NCBI RefSeq assembly: GCF_026151205.1
Contig: NC_087077.1
Location: forward strand, 16,404,983 to 16,468,982
DNA length: 64,000 bases
Reading direction: 5' to 3'
Origin: Bolinopsis microptera
Lineage: Eukaryota; Ctenophora; Tentaculata; Lobata; Bolinopsidae
The notes beneath the pieces were generated by a model, which was not told where the DNA came from, searched no databases, and worked only from the letters and a program-made list of their open reading frames with translations. Positions 11,297 to 22,046 of this stretch are shown piece after piece. The translations under genes and the position numbers were made by a program. Numbering within the stretch: position 1 is the stretch's first letter; each line of letters opens with the position of its first letter.

Positions 11297-12236
11297 CTTG
11301 ATTCACGATGTCAATCCTTCGCAGCTAGCTCGCCGATCTGCATACGTGGTTGCGAGAAGTAGGGGGTGCACGATAAAAATAAACTTGCTCGGATTTTAAA
11401 AATTTTTGTACCACTGTTTTCTAGAGACTGTGAGAATTTTCACAATACTAAATTTGTCATACCTTTTTGGAAAAATCAGTGAGTGTCGCCTAGGTGCCAT
11501 ATTTGATGGTGCGCGGCTTTTGGAGCAAAAGTAGCTGTAAAAGTCGCGTAATTTGATCAAAATTGATCAAATTCGTTGATTTTTGTCGTATTATTCGGAT
11601 ATATCTTCAGTTCCTTAAATGAGATCATTCTGAAAATTGGCGACGACCTTCCAATAGGGCTTTCACAACTGTCCAAAAAATTTGGTGGATATCGGAGTTG
11701 ATATAGTGATCAAAATGGGGCAAAATACGCTGCTTTAAGCTGTAACATAATGTCTGATGGTTGGATATGCTTTAAATTTTTCGGACACTGTCCTTGTAAG
11801 TCTATAAGTAAGGTTACCAATTTTTGTTGCAATCGGAGGTCGGGAAGGATACTCAATATCTATTTGTTTGAAGAAAATTGTGCTGGCCGAAATTAGCGCT
11901 AAAAAACCATCCTACAGTCGGCACGCGCGGCTCACTGTCGATGGCGCACTACCTACGAGAAGCATTATTTGATGCGCGTGCGACCCAGTAGTGCATCGCG
12001 CTACAACAAAAAGCGCGCTACTTCGTTGCACGTGTGATTTGCCTCTCACCTCTGGCTAACATTTCGAGAAGAAAGCGGCGCGCGCTACTTCGAAGAAATT
12101 TAGACGAGTAACATCCGTCAAGACCTTGGAGGACTTCGACGCGCCGCGCGAACTAGCACTCTTGCTTCGCATCGTCGTCGATCGTTGCTCTGCTTCGCAA
12201 AGCAACGATCTCGACGGATTGACATCGTCAATCAAG
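11297..12236. mobile_element. Non-autonomous inverted-repeat element, interrupted
   Basis: The left end is CTTGATTCACGATGTCAATC (11297-). The right end, 12216-12236, is its reverse complement with one mismatch over 21 bp. The interior is GC-rich with many CGCG steps and has no coding capacity. Related pieces occur in inverted orientation at 58480-58605, 58925-59045, 59105-59165 and 59515-59615. Compared with the copy near 58500-58605, this one is split by a 596-bp insertion (11360-11955). No obvious target duplication flanks the outer ends, so the class is unknown. Confidence 0.7.
11360..11955. mobile_element. 596-bp element nested in the 11297-12236 repeat
   Basis: It is bracketed by direct copies of CGAGAAG (11353-11359 and 11956-11962), which fits a 7-bp target duplication. 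The ends TAGGGGGTGCACGAT and, reversed, TAGGTAGTGCGCCAT are imperfect terminal inverted repeats (about 11 of 15). Removing it in mind makes the outer repeat collinear with the 58.5-kb copy (…GCGAGAAG|CATTATTTGATGCG…). No coding frame is present, so it is non-autonomous and of unknown superfamily. Confidence 0.75.
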
Positions 12237-12379
12237 TCAAGACCACAACACATAATGCAAAATGAAAAATATTGAACGGCGCCTAACTTAGAGAATATGA
12301 ACTTATATAATTATTTTTTGGTTTTCTCTAACCAGAGCCCACTAGCTTTCGCTTGCAGTAGCGCGCGTCCGCCGAATTA

Positions 12380-12458
12380 CGTGGGGATCCCAGGCTATTG
12401 TATTTATGTTCATAATCATAGAATAGAGACTTTGGCGGAATGACAGGCTGAGTGCCGC
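12380..12458. repeat. Dispersed repeat related to 2980-3045
   Basis: It shares GGGGATCCCAG/GGGGACCCCAG and GGAATGACAGGCTGAGTGCC/GGAGTGACAGACCGAGCGCC blocks with 2980-3045 in the same order and orientation. It is probably the tail of a retrotransposon or SINE family; the identity is unknown. Confidence 0.5.
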
Positions 12459-12610
12459 CTCGTCATACGTTTATGACCCGCCGCGCACGAGTGTGCGGCT
12501 CTGGCCCCTGTATCGTAGAAACGCTTACATGTTATACTTAGTGAAACAACAATGCACAATGCAGGGGGTCACGACGTGATACATGAAGATCGCCGCCCAC
12601 ACAAGAAGAC

Positions 12611-12780
12611 TAAAGTGCAAAGAAACTGCTGCTGACTGCTGCTAACTCAAACCTACTGCTAACTGCTGCAAATGGCGCGCGCGACAGCAGCAGTTATAAG
12701 CAGCAGTTAGCAGCAGTTAGCAGCAGTTAGCAGCAGTGAGCAGCAGTTAGCAGTAGTTAGCAGTAGTTTTTTGCACTTCA
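12611..12780. repeat. Foldback built on AGCAGTT units
   Basis: The left arm (CTGCTGCTAAC-type units after AAAGTGCAAAGAAACTGCTG) is mirrored by a right arm of six or more GCAGCAGTTA units ending AGTTTTTTGCACTTCAG. The two arms are inverted copies around a GCGCGCGC centre at about 12676, giving a long hairpin with a tandem-expanded right arm. No coding content. Confidence 0.75.
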
Positions 12781-13243
12781 GTCCCCCTGTGCCCAGTAAC
12801 CGCCAAACGGCATCACAGGAGTTGTGCTATTTTACTTGTGAAACAAGCGCGTCACGCAGTACGTGTGGACTCATGGCTATGTGTATTTTTGGTTATTTTA
12901 AATAATGAATCATAATCAGATAAGCGAAACGAAAATGTTGGTATTTATATTATTATAAATTTTAAAAATAACATGTTTAAGTTTGAAGCCAAACATAATA
13001 CAACGTTTTTATTTGTAAATTTTTGAATGTGAATTATATGCGAATTTTTATTCTACTGATTACGTAAGAGCCTTATATGTAATATGTTTTACCTAATATT
13101 ATGTAGTAGTTAATATACCAATATAAGGCTAAAAACTGCTGCAGTGCAATAAAAGGCCTTGCTTGACCCTTCGATTTAATGTCTTTCGCAGACTAGAGAA
13201 TTAAGTATCCAAATATGAAAAGAGAACATTTGATCATGGTTGA

Positions 13244-13485
13244 CCCCAGAAGACGAGCTTTGAGGTTTCCTAGATTTGTTTATGTAAATTTTGATATTTT
13301 ACTGTACTATTTTATGTTGTATATAATTTTACGGACGAAATGATCCCAGGGGGGACTCCCAACCCACCGCTTCGGCGGGTAATTGACGCACCGTTCACAA
13401 GCAAGAGCCACTTTGATCTACTTGCTGTGAGGTGTCTCAGCTACATGGGTTGGGGGTCCCCCCCTTTTTTTTTCTTTTTTTTTCT
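13244..13485. repeat. Hairpin-bearing dispersed repeat, copy 1
   Basis: About 230 bp is nearly identical to 59776-60010. Both start at CCCCAGAAGACGAGCTTTGA and end in a pyrimidine run (CCCCCC then T-rich). Near the 3' end, GGGGGGACTCCCAACCCA (13349-13366) and TGGGTTGGGGGTCCCCCC (13446-13463) form an 18-bp near-perfect inverted pair around about 80 nt. Differences between the two copies do not favour codon conservation, so it is probably non-coding. Candidate SINE or LINE tail, or one terminus of a foldback element. Confidence 0.75.
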
Positions 13486-13736
13486 GATCATGGTTGTTAG
13501 ATGTCCAATAACAAATTGATGTTTTTCTTTTCTCAGCAATTTTATTAGCAGAGAACTAAATGTAAAAACATACCATCTTCGATAACAAATTATGAAAGCT
13601 ACCACTACGCTATCAAATGTGGTACTCCTACTTAAATTGCGCTGACAAACTATATATGTGATTGTATGGAAAAGCGAACGTACAATTACGGGAATCCAAA
13701 AGATCTTCCATAGCCAGGGAAAGTAGTGTACCATTA

Positions 13737-14242
13737 CCTTACAAGACTTTTTTGTGGCGGACCAATTTGCGACGACCGAAATTTTGGCGGTCCGAAAATA
13801 TGGCGAAATTGAACAAAAACCGTCAAATTTCGGACGTCACAGAAAATAAGGGTATTTTTCATCATTTTTTGTGACAGTAAGCAGTAAGGAAATTTCTGAA
13901 ATTCGGTAAAATCATGTTCAAACTTAGTCTGTATTAAAACTGTAAGACTTTCATGTTAGCACATACATGTATTTTAATGCAAATTTAAACTGTATTGCTT
14001 GACATTCAATTCGTCATTGGTGTGGTGATAATTTGTCCCAAGATGCCAGAATTTATTTATTTATTTTACTTGATATTACTTTTTAGAAACAAAATAAAGC
14101 AGTGAAGGCACAGTCATTGATATAAGCTAAAAGATAATGCGACGGATTCTATTACGACGACCGAAATTTTGGCGGTCCGAAAATATGGCGAAATTTTCGG
14201 AAAACCGCCACATTTCGTACGTTATAAATATGTCTTGTAAGG
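13737..14242. mobile_element. Mariner-like non-autonomous element with TA target
   Basis: The ends CCTTACAAGAC and GTCTTGTAAGG are perfect inverted repeats flanked by TA (13735-13736 and 14243-14244), as for Tc1/mariner insertion. Inside, the segment CGACCGAAATTTTGGCGGTC plus CGAAAATATGGCGAAATT occurs twice directly, at about 13775-13812 and 14158-14195. There is no transposase frame. Confidence 0.8.
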
Positions 14243-14244
14243 TA

Positions 14245-15387
14245 ATTATAGTTTTTTGATCATTTTCTGGAGTTGACAATGTAGGTGGCACAATCCCAAT
14301 GCATCCTTAAGCTTTCGCCAGTGATTGCACATGATGTGGCATGAACCTGGTATTTTAACTAATGTTCCCTTAAAAATTTTACTGAAGGATGTCCACACAA
14401 TATCCTTAATCTTTTAACAAATCCCCCTACTAATATAAGGCCCGATAAAAGCTTCCTAACATAATAAAACAAAAGTTTAATAAAACAAAAGTTAAATTTA
14501 TTACCAATTATTCAATCAATACATATCATAAATTCTAATATTGGAAACACAATGCAGAACGGATGTCTTAAACTATAATTTTGTTGTCACTAATAATCTA
14601 TTTACTTTCAAAGTTGAAATTTAGTTAAGTATGAAATGCCACCACATCATAGTTAGGGTAAAATATAATTCTTAAAAATTTTAAAATTGAGAAGATTGCT
14701 CTATGACTTAAAATTTAAAATTTAGCAAAGGATATCTAATTTTTAAATAGTTGGTTACAGTTTATGACAGTACTGGCATGATCAATTTTATTGTGGCTGG
14801 TAAAAGGACCCAGTTGCCTGTAAGGGCTTTACCGAACCCCTGGGGACCACAATGTGATAGGATCAGGCCAGATGTTTCTATGTAGAGCAATTTGTTTATT
14901 TCGGAGCTATGGTTGCGTGGTATAGCTGGTGGTCATGTTTAAAGGTCAGTTTATCTTTGTGTGCTAATTATCCATCCAGATGCTTAGTGATGTGAGTAAA
15001 TCATGCCCTTCTACAATATATAACGTTTAACTATAAATTTGTTTTTACCACAGAAACTGTGGCACTAAGGTCAAGAATTAAAAATTTGTACTCTCATTGA
15101 TAGTTAAAGCGTTTTTTTCCCCATAAAAAAAGGTATATAAGGTATTGTAATGTGCTGGTAACATATATTACTATAATCTATAATATTAGATTAAAACAGA
15201 ATAAATTAGTTAAAATTAGGAAATGAGTTCATTTGTCAACAAAATACTTTATATACAATATACAATACGGATTTTAAAACTATCCCGCGTCAGTCAATAA
15301 ATACATTATGGGTAAATATGATTTGCACTTGGTTTCTAGAGACCACTGTTAAATATAAGTTTACAAGTTTTTAACTTGAGGGCATTT
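14245..15387. other. Intergenic, no gene recognised
   Basis: AT-rich sequence with no open frame above background and no family match by eye. Confidence 0.55.
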
Positions 15388-15676
15388 CAGTGGCGTAACG
15401 AAAGGCCCTGCTGACCCCGCTGTGCAGGGGGGCGCCGTCTTAGGGGGGCGCCAAATCGTCGTTTGAATGTGGGACAATTTCGAAAACTTAACTAAAGTAC
15501 TAGCAAAACTGCGCGTTTTGCTCTAGATACACACTTTTTTAGAGATTTTACCGGCGTATTCTCTAAAATCACCTAATTTGTTCAATTTTAGGGAGGGGCA
15601 CCAACAGGGGAGGGGGCGCCAACAGGGGGGCGCTTTTTTCGGCAGGGGGGCGCCAACAGGCAACGTTACGCCACTG
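15388..15676. mobile_element. hAT-type MITE, 289 bp, 8-bp TSD
   Basis: The terminal inverted repeats are CAGTGGCGTAACG at the left and CGTTACGCCACTG at the right, a perfect 13-bp match. The element is flanked by direct copies of GGGCATTT (15380-15387 and 15677-15684). An 8-bp duplication and CAGTGGCG-type ends are characteristic of hAT MITEs. The interior contains repeated GGGGCGCC blocks and has no coding frame. Confidence 0.92.
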
Positions 15677-15713
15677 GGGCATTTCTACACGCAAGATAAG
15701 ACCAGCTGACTTC

Positions 15714-15790
15714 ATAAAGTAAAGTAAAGTGAAGTAAAATTTATGACATCACATCATCACACATGTCTACAAAATATCATCGCACTATGT
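15714..15790. repeat. Dispersed repeat shared with 59215-59305
   Basis: (AAAGT)n-like sequence followed by TTATGACATCACATCATC and AAAATATCATCGCACTATGT occurs here and at about 59215-59305 in the same orientation, with small indels. The family is unidentified. Confidence 0.75.
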
Positions 15791-15972
15791 AATTTAGGTT
15801 GTTTTGAAAGTATTCAATTGCAAACGTTGCAGTTGGAAACTGCCACTACAACACTAATCTCCTTGAAGTATTTGTTTTTATTCCCATCATTAGATCCTCA
15901 AATTATTTGATAAACATAGTAATGCTTGAGGTGTTAAATGTTATGAAATTGACAAAATTCAATTATTAGGAT

Positions 15973-17189
15973 ATGCAGCAAATCGGGGAGATATCTACCC
16001 TTCCAACAAAAGCTGCAATCTATGAGGAATCCAACAAGAATTACATAACTCTGCTTGACCTTGATGAGCAGAACAATCTGAGAAGCAGTAAAGAGACAGT
16101 GTTGAAGGCAGATAGCATAATAAATAGGCCACCTTTGGCTGTTCCTTCCACTCCTCCTGCTACCAGTTTGCTCACAAATAGAATCCGACTGTATGACCTA
16201 CTACCTTTTAAAGTTTATAATCCTGCACTTGTACCATATGATAAAAGGTATTTTTATAATTCATTGTATCATTTCCTTCAAGTCAAGTAACTAAAATCAC
16301 CTTTTTTGGCTGATGTTGGCTCAAAGCCCCTGGAGAGGTTATAATTTAGAAATTCAAAAATCGTTTGCAGCACCATTTCTTCCATCTATAGTAGAACAGA
16401 TTTGTCCACAAAAATTGGCACTGTCCACAATGTTCGTAATTTTAACACCAAACAAGCAGTGCAAGTGGGTGTCCTAATCCTTGAATGGAAGCAAATTTTT
16501 CTTTAAAAATCATCCTTTTCAGACTTGAGCCTTTTCTAACGCTGGATACTGGAAATAACAAATCAAAGCAAACTGAACCTATCAAATCAGAAACCCAGCC
16601 AGTGATCACAGACAAAGATGGAAGAACACTGAAGCAACATAGACGGTGCCCAGCTTGTCACGGTCTAGACTGTTTCTGTATTATTCAAGGATTGATCAAC
16701 CCTTCTGGTCCTGGATCATCCATGCCAACAATGATCAAAAATGCTGGTAGAGATCTTCAAATGCCAGATAATCCAGAATTTTTACAATTCCCTTCTTTTG
16801 TCTCGCAGAAAGGAGATCTCTTTAATGATAAAGTATCAAATCCCGGTTCTAGCAACAGGAAAAGAAAAGCCCCTCAAAAGTCAAAAACTGAAAAGGGAAC
16901 CAAGGCATCTGGGTTGAAGACCAAATCGTCAGAAAGAACTTGTACAAAATGTGGATTGGTGTTTGCATCTCACAGGGAAGTATTGCTTCATAGTAGAGTG
17001 CATGTCACTGAAAATAAAAAGGAATTTGGCTGCCATTTGTGCGGGAAATATTTTTCTCAAAGGACAACATTGAGGCAGCATTTGATATTGCATTCTGGTG
17101 AGAAAAACTTTGCCTGCACTGAATGTGGAAAACGATTTGCTCTGAAAATCTACTTAAAAACCCACCAAAAATCATGTGGCAGTAGATAA
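15973..17189 (+). CDS. Two-exon C2H2 zinc-finger protein
   Basis: The exons are 15973-16247 and 16523-17189; the donor AAAG|GTATTT and acceptor TTTTCAG join in phase (DKR|LEPF). The product is about 313 aa. The N-terminal two thirds is low-complexity without a known domain, with a CPACHGLDCFC cysteine cluster at about residue 145. The C-terminus carries two canonical C2H2 fingers (CTKCGLVFASHREVLLHSRV-H and CHLCGKYFSQRTTLRQHLIL-H, then SGEKNFA) and a last finger with Cys replacing the final His (CTECGKRFALKIYLKTHQ-KSC). It is probably a nuclear transcription regulator with an unknown target. An acceptor-like TATTAG lies just before the start codon. Confidence 0.85.
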
Positions 17190-17379
17190 GAGACATTTTA
17201 GACTTGACTTGCTTAATGAGTTGAAATGATGGATGTGATCATTGACCATTTAGAAGGGTCACTTTCATCTTCACAATGATTATATCTTTTGCTAAATAGA
17301 ACCCACTTAAAGCCAGACAATTCTGGAGACAATATTATGATAATTAAACTCTAACCTATTGCTAGTAACCGCTATTGTA

Positions 17380-17562
17380 CAGTAAAACCCTGATTTACCA
17401 CCCCCGATTTACCGCAAACCTCGATTTACTGTGGCTATTTCCTTTCCCCAAATAGGGCTTAGCATACATAATGTCCCAATCAAAACCCCGATTTACTGCC
17501 AACCCTGATTTACCGCAGTTTTTCCTTTCTCCCAAACTTTGGGGTAAATCAAGGTTTTACTG
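17380..17562. mobile_element. Pogo/Tigger-like MITE, 183 bp, TA target
   Basis: The left end CAGTAAAACCCTGATTTACC and the right end, read in reverse, CAGTAAAACCTTGATTTACC differ at one of 20 positions. TA lies on both sides (17378-17379 and 17563-17564). The interior holds repeated C(C/T)GATTTACCGC motifs, so ends and body share a subterminal repeat. CAGT-AAACC-TTTA termini are typical of pogo/Tigger-like elements. Confidence 0.88.
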
Positions 17563-17564
17563 TA

Positions 17565-18532
17565 CCGTCTTGTTCCATTTAGCTGAACACTCTTAACCAC
17601 AACTTTGATTTACTTAAAGTCAATGTTCCACAACAAGCTTGTGATAAAATTAATATGATAAAACTCTATTTGTGTTGTTTTTCTGATACAGATAGGTTTT
17701 AAGAACTGTACTAGCATTGAATATTATATAGCATGATTCTTATTAACTTTAATAATAATAACTTAATAACTTAAATAAACTGTCGATTTAACTTTATCTA
17801 ATCTGATTATTTGATGCTTTATTGTTATGATATGACAATCATATATATTGGATAATTTGTATTATTGACCAACGAATATTTATCTGAATTGTAATTATGA
17901 TCATGAAATATAACATAATATTACCATGTAACATAATCAATTTTCTGTTTACCATTTGTTTTCTTCTCTGAAAGCCCAACCTTTTAATTATATTTTGTAA
18001 TCAATTTATCAGTTAGTCAATTATTTCAATTGTAAAACCCTGAAAGACTAAAAAGTAGCATGTACCGGATTGAATAGTTTTCAATCAAAGCTATAGGTAC
18101 TCCTAAAACTAGTGTGCCTGTTTCATAGCTATAATTAGATAATAATACAGAGTCATCCTTTATAGGTTTGAATTATTTGACAACAAAAATATGAATATCC
18201 CATATGGCAAGATCTGTAGAAGATGAAGTAAACGTGAAATAAATGAATAATTGTAAATGTTTATTTATTTATTTAATAATGAAATCTCCAGTGGAACTAT
18301 GAGACCACCTCAATCTCTTTGTAGCTCCCATGTCTTTGCTGGAGAAGACTGGACTTTCCACTTTCCACGTAAAGGTAATGATAAGATAAAAGATTTGAAA
18401 CTGCTTTATTGTGCTCTCTTATTGTTAAATGTTGATGCTTTCATGATTATGACATCTGCAGATTTGAAATTTAATACTTAAATTGCCTTAGCTCTCAGAT
18501 TCATGCTTGACATGACCATTTCTTTACCTCAG
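17565..18532. other. Intergenic/upstream of ZC3H14-like gene
   Basis: AT-rich. The missing first coding exon of the ZC3H14-like gene should lie here. A possible exon ending CACGTAAAG|GTAATG at about 18376 exists, but no convincing start joins in phase to the acceptor at 18532. Confidence 0.45.
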
Positions 18533-21500
18533 GAATTGATAACGAAGAAGATAGAAGAGTTGAAATGTCCTGGAGATGACGAGTTTGCAGAGTACATCAT
18601 TGTCATGTTACACAACTACAAGACTGCAGCAGAAGTACAGGCTGAGTTGGAACCTTTCCTTGGAAAGCAGTCCGCTGTTTTTACTCCATGGTAAGAATTA
18701 GTAACTAGTTAACATGCAATAAATGTTATGATTTATTTAAATGTAGCTTCTAGCTTCAGGTTTGGAGACATTTTTTCCCGAAATTAATAGTTGCAACTTA
18801 AAATGTATTTGAAGTAATGTCTGTATGTTTTACAGGCTGTTCAGTATGCTAAGTCCAGAGGAGCCATCTGGTATGTACCTAAAATTATATCCTCAGATTA
18901 CTTTTCTTCAGTGTTTTTCAGTGTTTGGTAATTTGGTATCAAGAAGCAGCAGTAGAGATATAATATTTCGAATAAAACTTAACCTGTGTTTTTAGCCTAA
19001 ACCAATGTTTTCGCATCTCTGCCTCCATGTACGCATATCGTCAAGACATCTTTATTCTTTAGGTTTTTTATTGGATTAAAATGAAAGTAAACTTGCTACC
19101 TACAGAGCCAGTGGTAGCAGAACCAGTTGTAAAAAAGAGCGAACTTGAAGAGCTCATATCAGATTCTTCCTCTGAGCCACCACAGGAAGCTAAACTAGAA
19201 AAAAGAAGAAAGAAGCGTAGGAAATCTTCATCCTCTTCATCTTCTTCCTCAACATCCTCCAGTTCATCGTCTTCGTCAAGTTCTTCTAGTTCTGAATCTG
19301 GGTCGGAAGAGGAGAAAACCAATGGTTTTGGGAAAATGAGATCAGACAAGTTGGTCAAAAAAGAGAATAAAAAAATTAGTAAAAGTCAATTACCTACGAA
19401 ACCCGATCCACAGATTGAACATAAATTGGAAATTTTGAAAGCGATCCAAGCTATTGATTTTCCAAAATTATTGGAGGAGGAAAAGAGGCAAATGATATCG
19501 GAGAGCCACAATCAAGAGTAAGGATCATTAATTTTGTTATTATTTTCACTGTTCTCTCCAAGTTTTAGATTCTTATATATTTGTATTTAAAATTCAACCG
19601 TACATAACGATCACGATCCTTCGATGTACCTATCAAGTTGTTTTCCCTCACCGGCCATCGAAATCTTGACTTAAACAAAATGTGTATCAGGAAAGACGAA
19701 AGCCCGTCAATTATCCCTAAAGCAGAAAGAAAGAGAAGGCACAGAAATTACCGAAAAGAAAAGCACAAGGGCGAGGAATTCAGCGATATAAGTGACGAGG
19801 AGGGTGGAGGATCTAGGAACAAGTCTGTTTCTAAATACGCTTCTGTTGCTTCTAGTTTTATTGAGGCTGTTGAGAGTGCTACTATTAAAGGTTAGTTAAA
19901 TGTACCTGAGTTACTACAGTAGTAAATTTATATAAAGCGAGATTTCAGTATCATTAATACAGGTAAGAGGTTATCATACTCTATTAGTTGTATGCTACCT
20001 CTTGTCCAGTATTGAAATATATCTTTATTTCAGTAACGGCAAACAAAGACACTAGAAAGGTGGAGGCAAAGCATCAGATGGAGGGTATAAAACTGCCGCT
20101 GATAGTGGAACTGGGAGTTGATCCCAACACTGGAAAACCTATCATCATGTCAATCTGTCCTGCTATCAAACTTGGTAAATAATACTACTTTCTTTGATAA
20201 ATAACATTATACTACATTGGTGAGATCATCAGCTATCATGTGCACTTTTCATTATCATAATTGAATGTTCAGTCTTTGCTGTTGAAGGTGAGACAAAATT
20301 ATTAAATCTCATAGTTTAGTCAATCGTACAAAATGTCGTGTGAGGTTATAACTCCATAACGTTACTTCAGAGGACATACCAGACAAGCCAGGGAGAACAC
20401 ACCAAGCATCTCACGACTGGGGACGAGTGGAGGTGGGCGTGGTTCGAAATGCAGTCCCCAGCATAGACATGTCCGAGTTCAAGCGAGAACTGGTCCACGC
20501 CACCAAGGTTGTGACTAACGAACTGAACGACAAGCAGTCCAGAGTAAATGTTAGGTACATGGTCATTCCAACATAATTCTGTTGTTTAACTTTTTAAATT
20601 TCAAGGCTGTTTATTATTTGCCTCATTGTGATCGTGGTGACCTCGTGGTGCTAAATTGTCAGTAGTCCCGACGATTTTCAGATACAAATATGAGAAATGC
20701 GAGGGATCGCGGTCAGCGGGAGCAGCGGCAGGTCCGCGCCCCCGTCAACCTCTCTCGGGAGATGACACCCTTCCTTCTACTCCTAGGTGCAAGTTCTGGC
20801 CAGACTGTCCCAACTTGAAGGCCTGTACTCAACATCACCCATTTGAACCGTGCGAGAAATTCCCCAACTGTGAGGCAGTGCTAAGGTTAGTTTTTTCGAG
20901 TGATTTTAGGACTCTTCATCGATAATAATGACCTTAGAAAATAGTGTGAAATTGAAAATATGATCATAGAATCTTATGAAAATGTCAATCCTTACCGCTC
21001 AACGTTAGTAAAATATATTATAGTGTAATTATATTTTACAGTTGCTATAAGATCCACCCTCTGTGTAAGTTCAACACGGCATGTAGAGTTGGACAATGTA
21101 AATACACTCACACTGACACAGAGAACAAACGCGTTCAGGTATGTTCAATCTTTAAATTATTGAAATTATTGAGATTATACACATACTTTTACATACATTA
21201 TAAGTTACAATGCTATATTAATTCCATAATGTTTTTATAGAATTGCAATGTGAAGGAGTCAACTTACTTCCCATTATTATTTTATTTTCACATTGAATTT
21301 AATTCCATGACGATCTGTAAAATTAGCCCGATCTTTATGTTAATTATTGTTCAAAATATTATTCACCCATGACATTAATCATTATTAAATAGTGACTCTT
21401 ACAATTTATTCTTCAGAAAATGATACCGTGTTACTACGGAAAACAGTGTGGCTCGATAGATACATGTCCCTTCCTGCACTGGGTTGGGGAAATCAAAACT

Positions 21501-22046
21501 TCCGGGAAAAAGAAAAAGTCCAAGAAAGGGAAATTAAAACGTAAAACAATTTGCATTATGTGGCATTCAATCCCATTTACATTTTTGTTGAGCAAGTTTG
21601 GAGCAAGTTCAATAATTGAAATGAACATTGAACGGTCAGGTTGCGTTATTTTGTTGTACCACGTAGCATCATCAATTGCTCAAAAAATCTTCTGTCATTT
21701 TTATATTCAGTTTAATCACAAAAACCTATTCGTTATGAAAATTAGTTACTACTCTGGAATATGTTCAAATATCAACGTTAACACTGGCAATTCTCCCTAT
21801 CCAGATAAGAAGCACAAGAGTAAAAAGAGGGCGTTATCACCGAACGCAGCAGCAGCAGCAAGCCGCAATCTTGAGAACATGCAGCGCCGAATCAGAAATC
21901 TAAGCAGAGAACACGAGCAGAACCAAGCTGCATTCAGCGCAGAAGCTGCGCAGGAACGGTCGCGTGAACACTCAACTTATGTCAGATCCACGGCCTGGGA
22001 CTCGCCCGAACAATCAAACACAGAAGGGGGTCGGTGGACTCCATAA
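18533..22046 (+). CDS. ZC3H14: ZC3H14/Nab2-like poly(A)-binding CCCH protein
   Basis: Coding exons in phase: 18533-18690, 18836-18870, 19106-19517, 19691-19890, 20034-20174, 20371-20554, 20682-20885, 21042-21138, 21417-21540 and 21805-22046. The first exon (start codon plus a few residues) is not located. The N-terminus is the PWI-like fold of ZC3H14/Nab2 (ELITKKIEELKCPGDDEFAE, then QAELEPFLGKQ). The middle is a Ser-rich and basic NLS-like stretch. The C-terminal third has four C-x5-C-x4/5-C-x3-H fingers (CKFWPDC, CEKFPNC, CKFNTAC, CYYGKQC), fewer than the five in vertebrate ZC3H14. The family binds polyadenosine RNA in the nucleus and limits poly(A) tail length. The tail is basic and Ala/Arg/Glu-rich. 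The last intron (21541-21804) is 264 nt, a multiple of three, and open in frame, so its retention would not stop translation. Confidence 0.9.
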
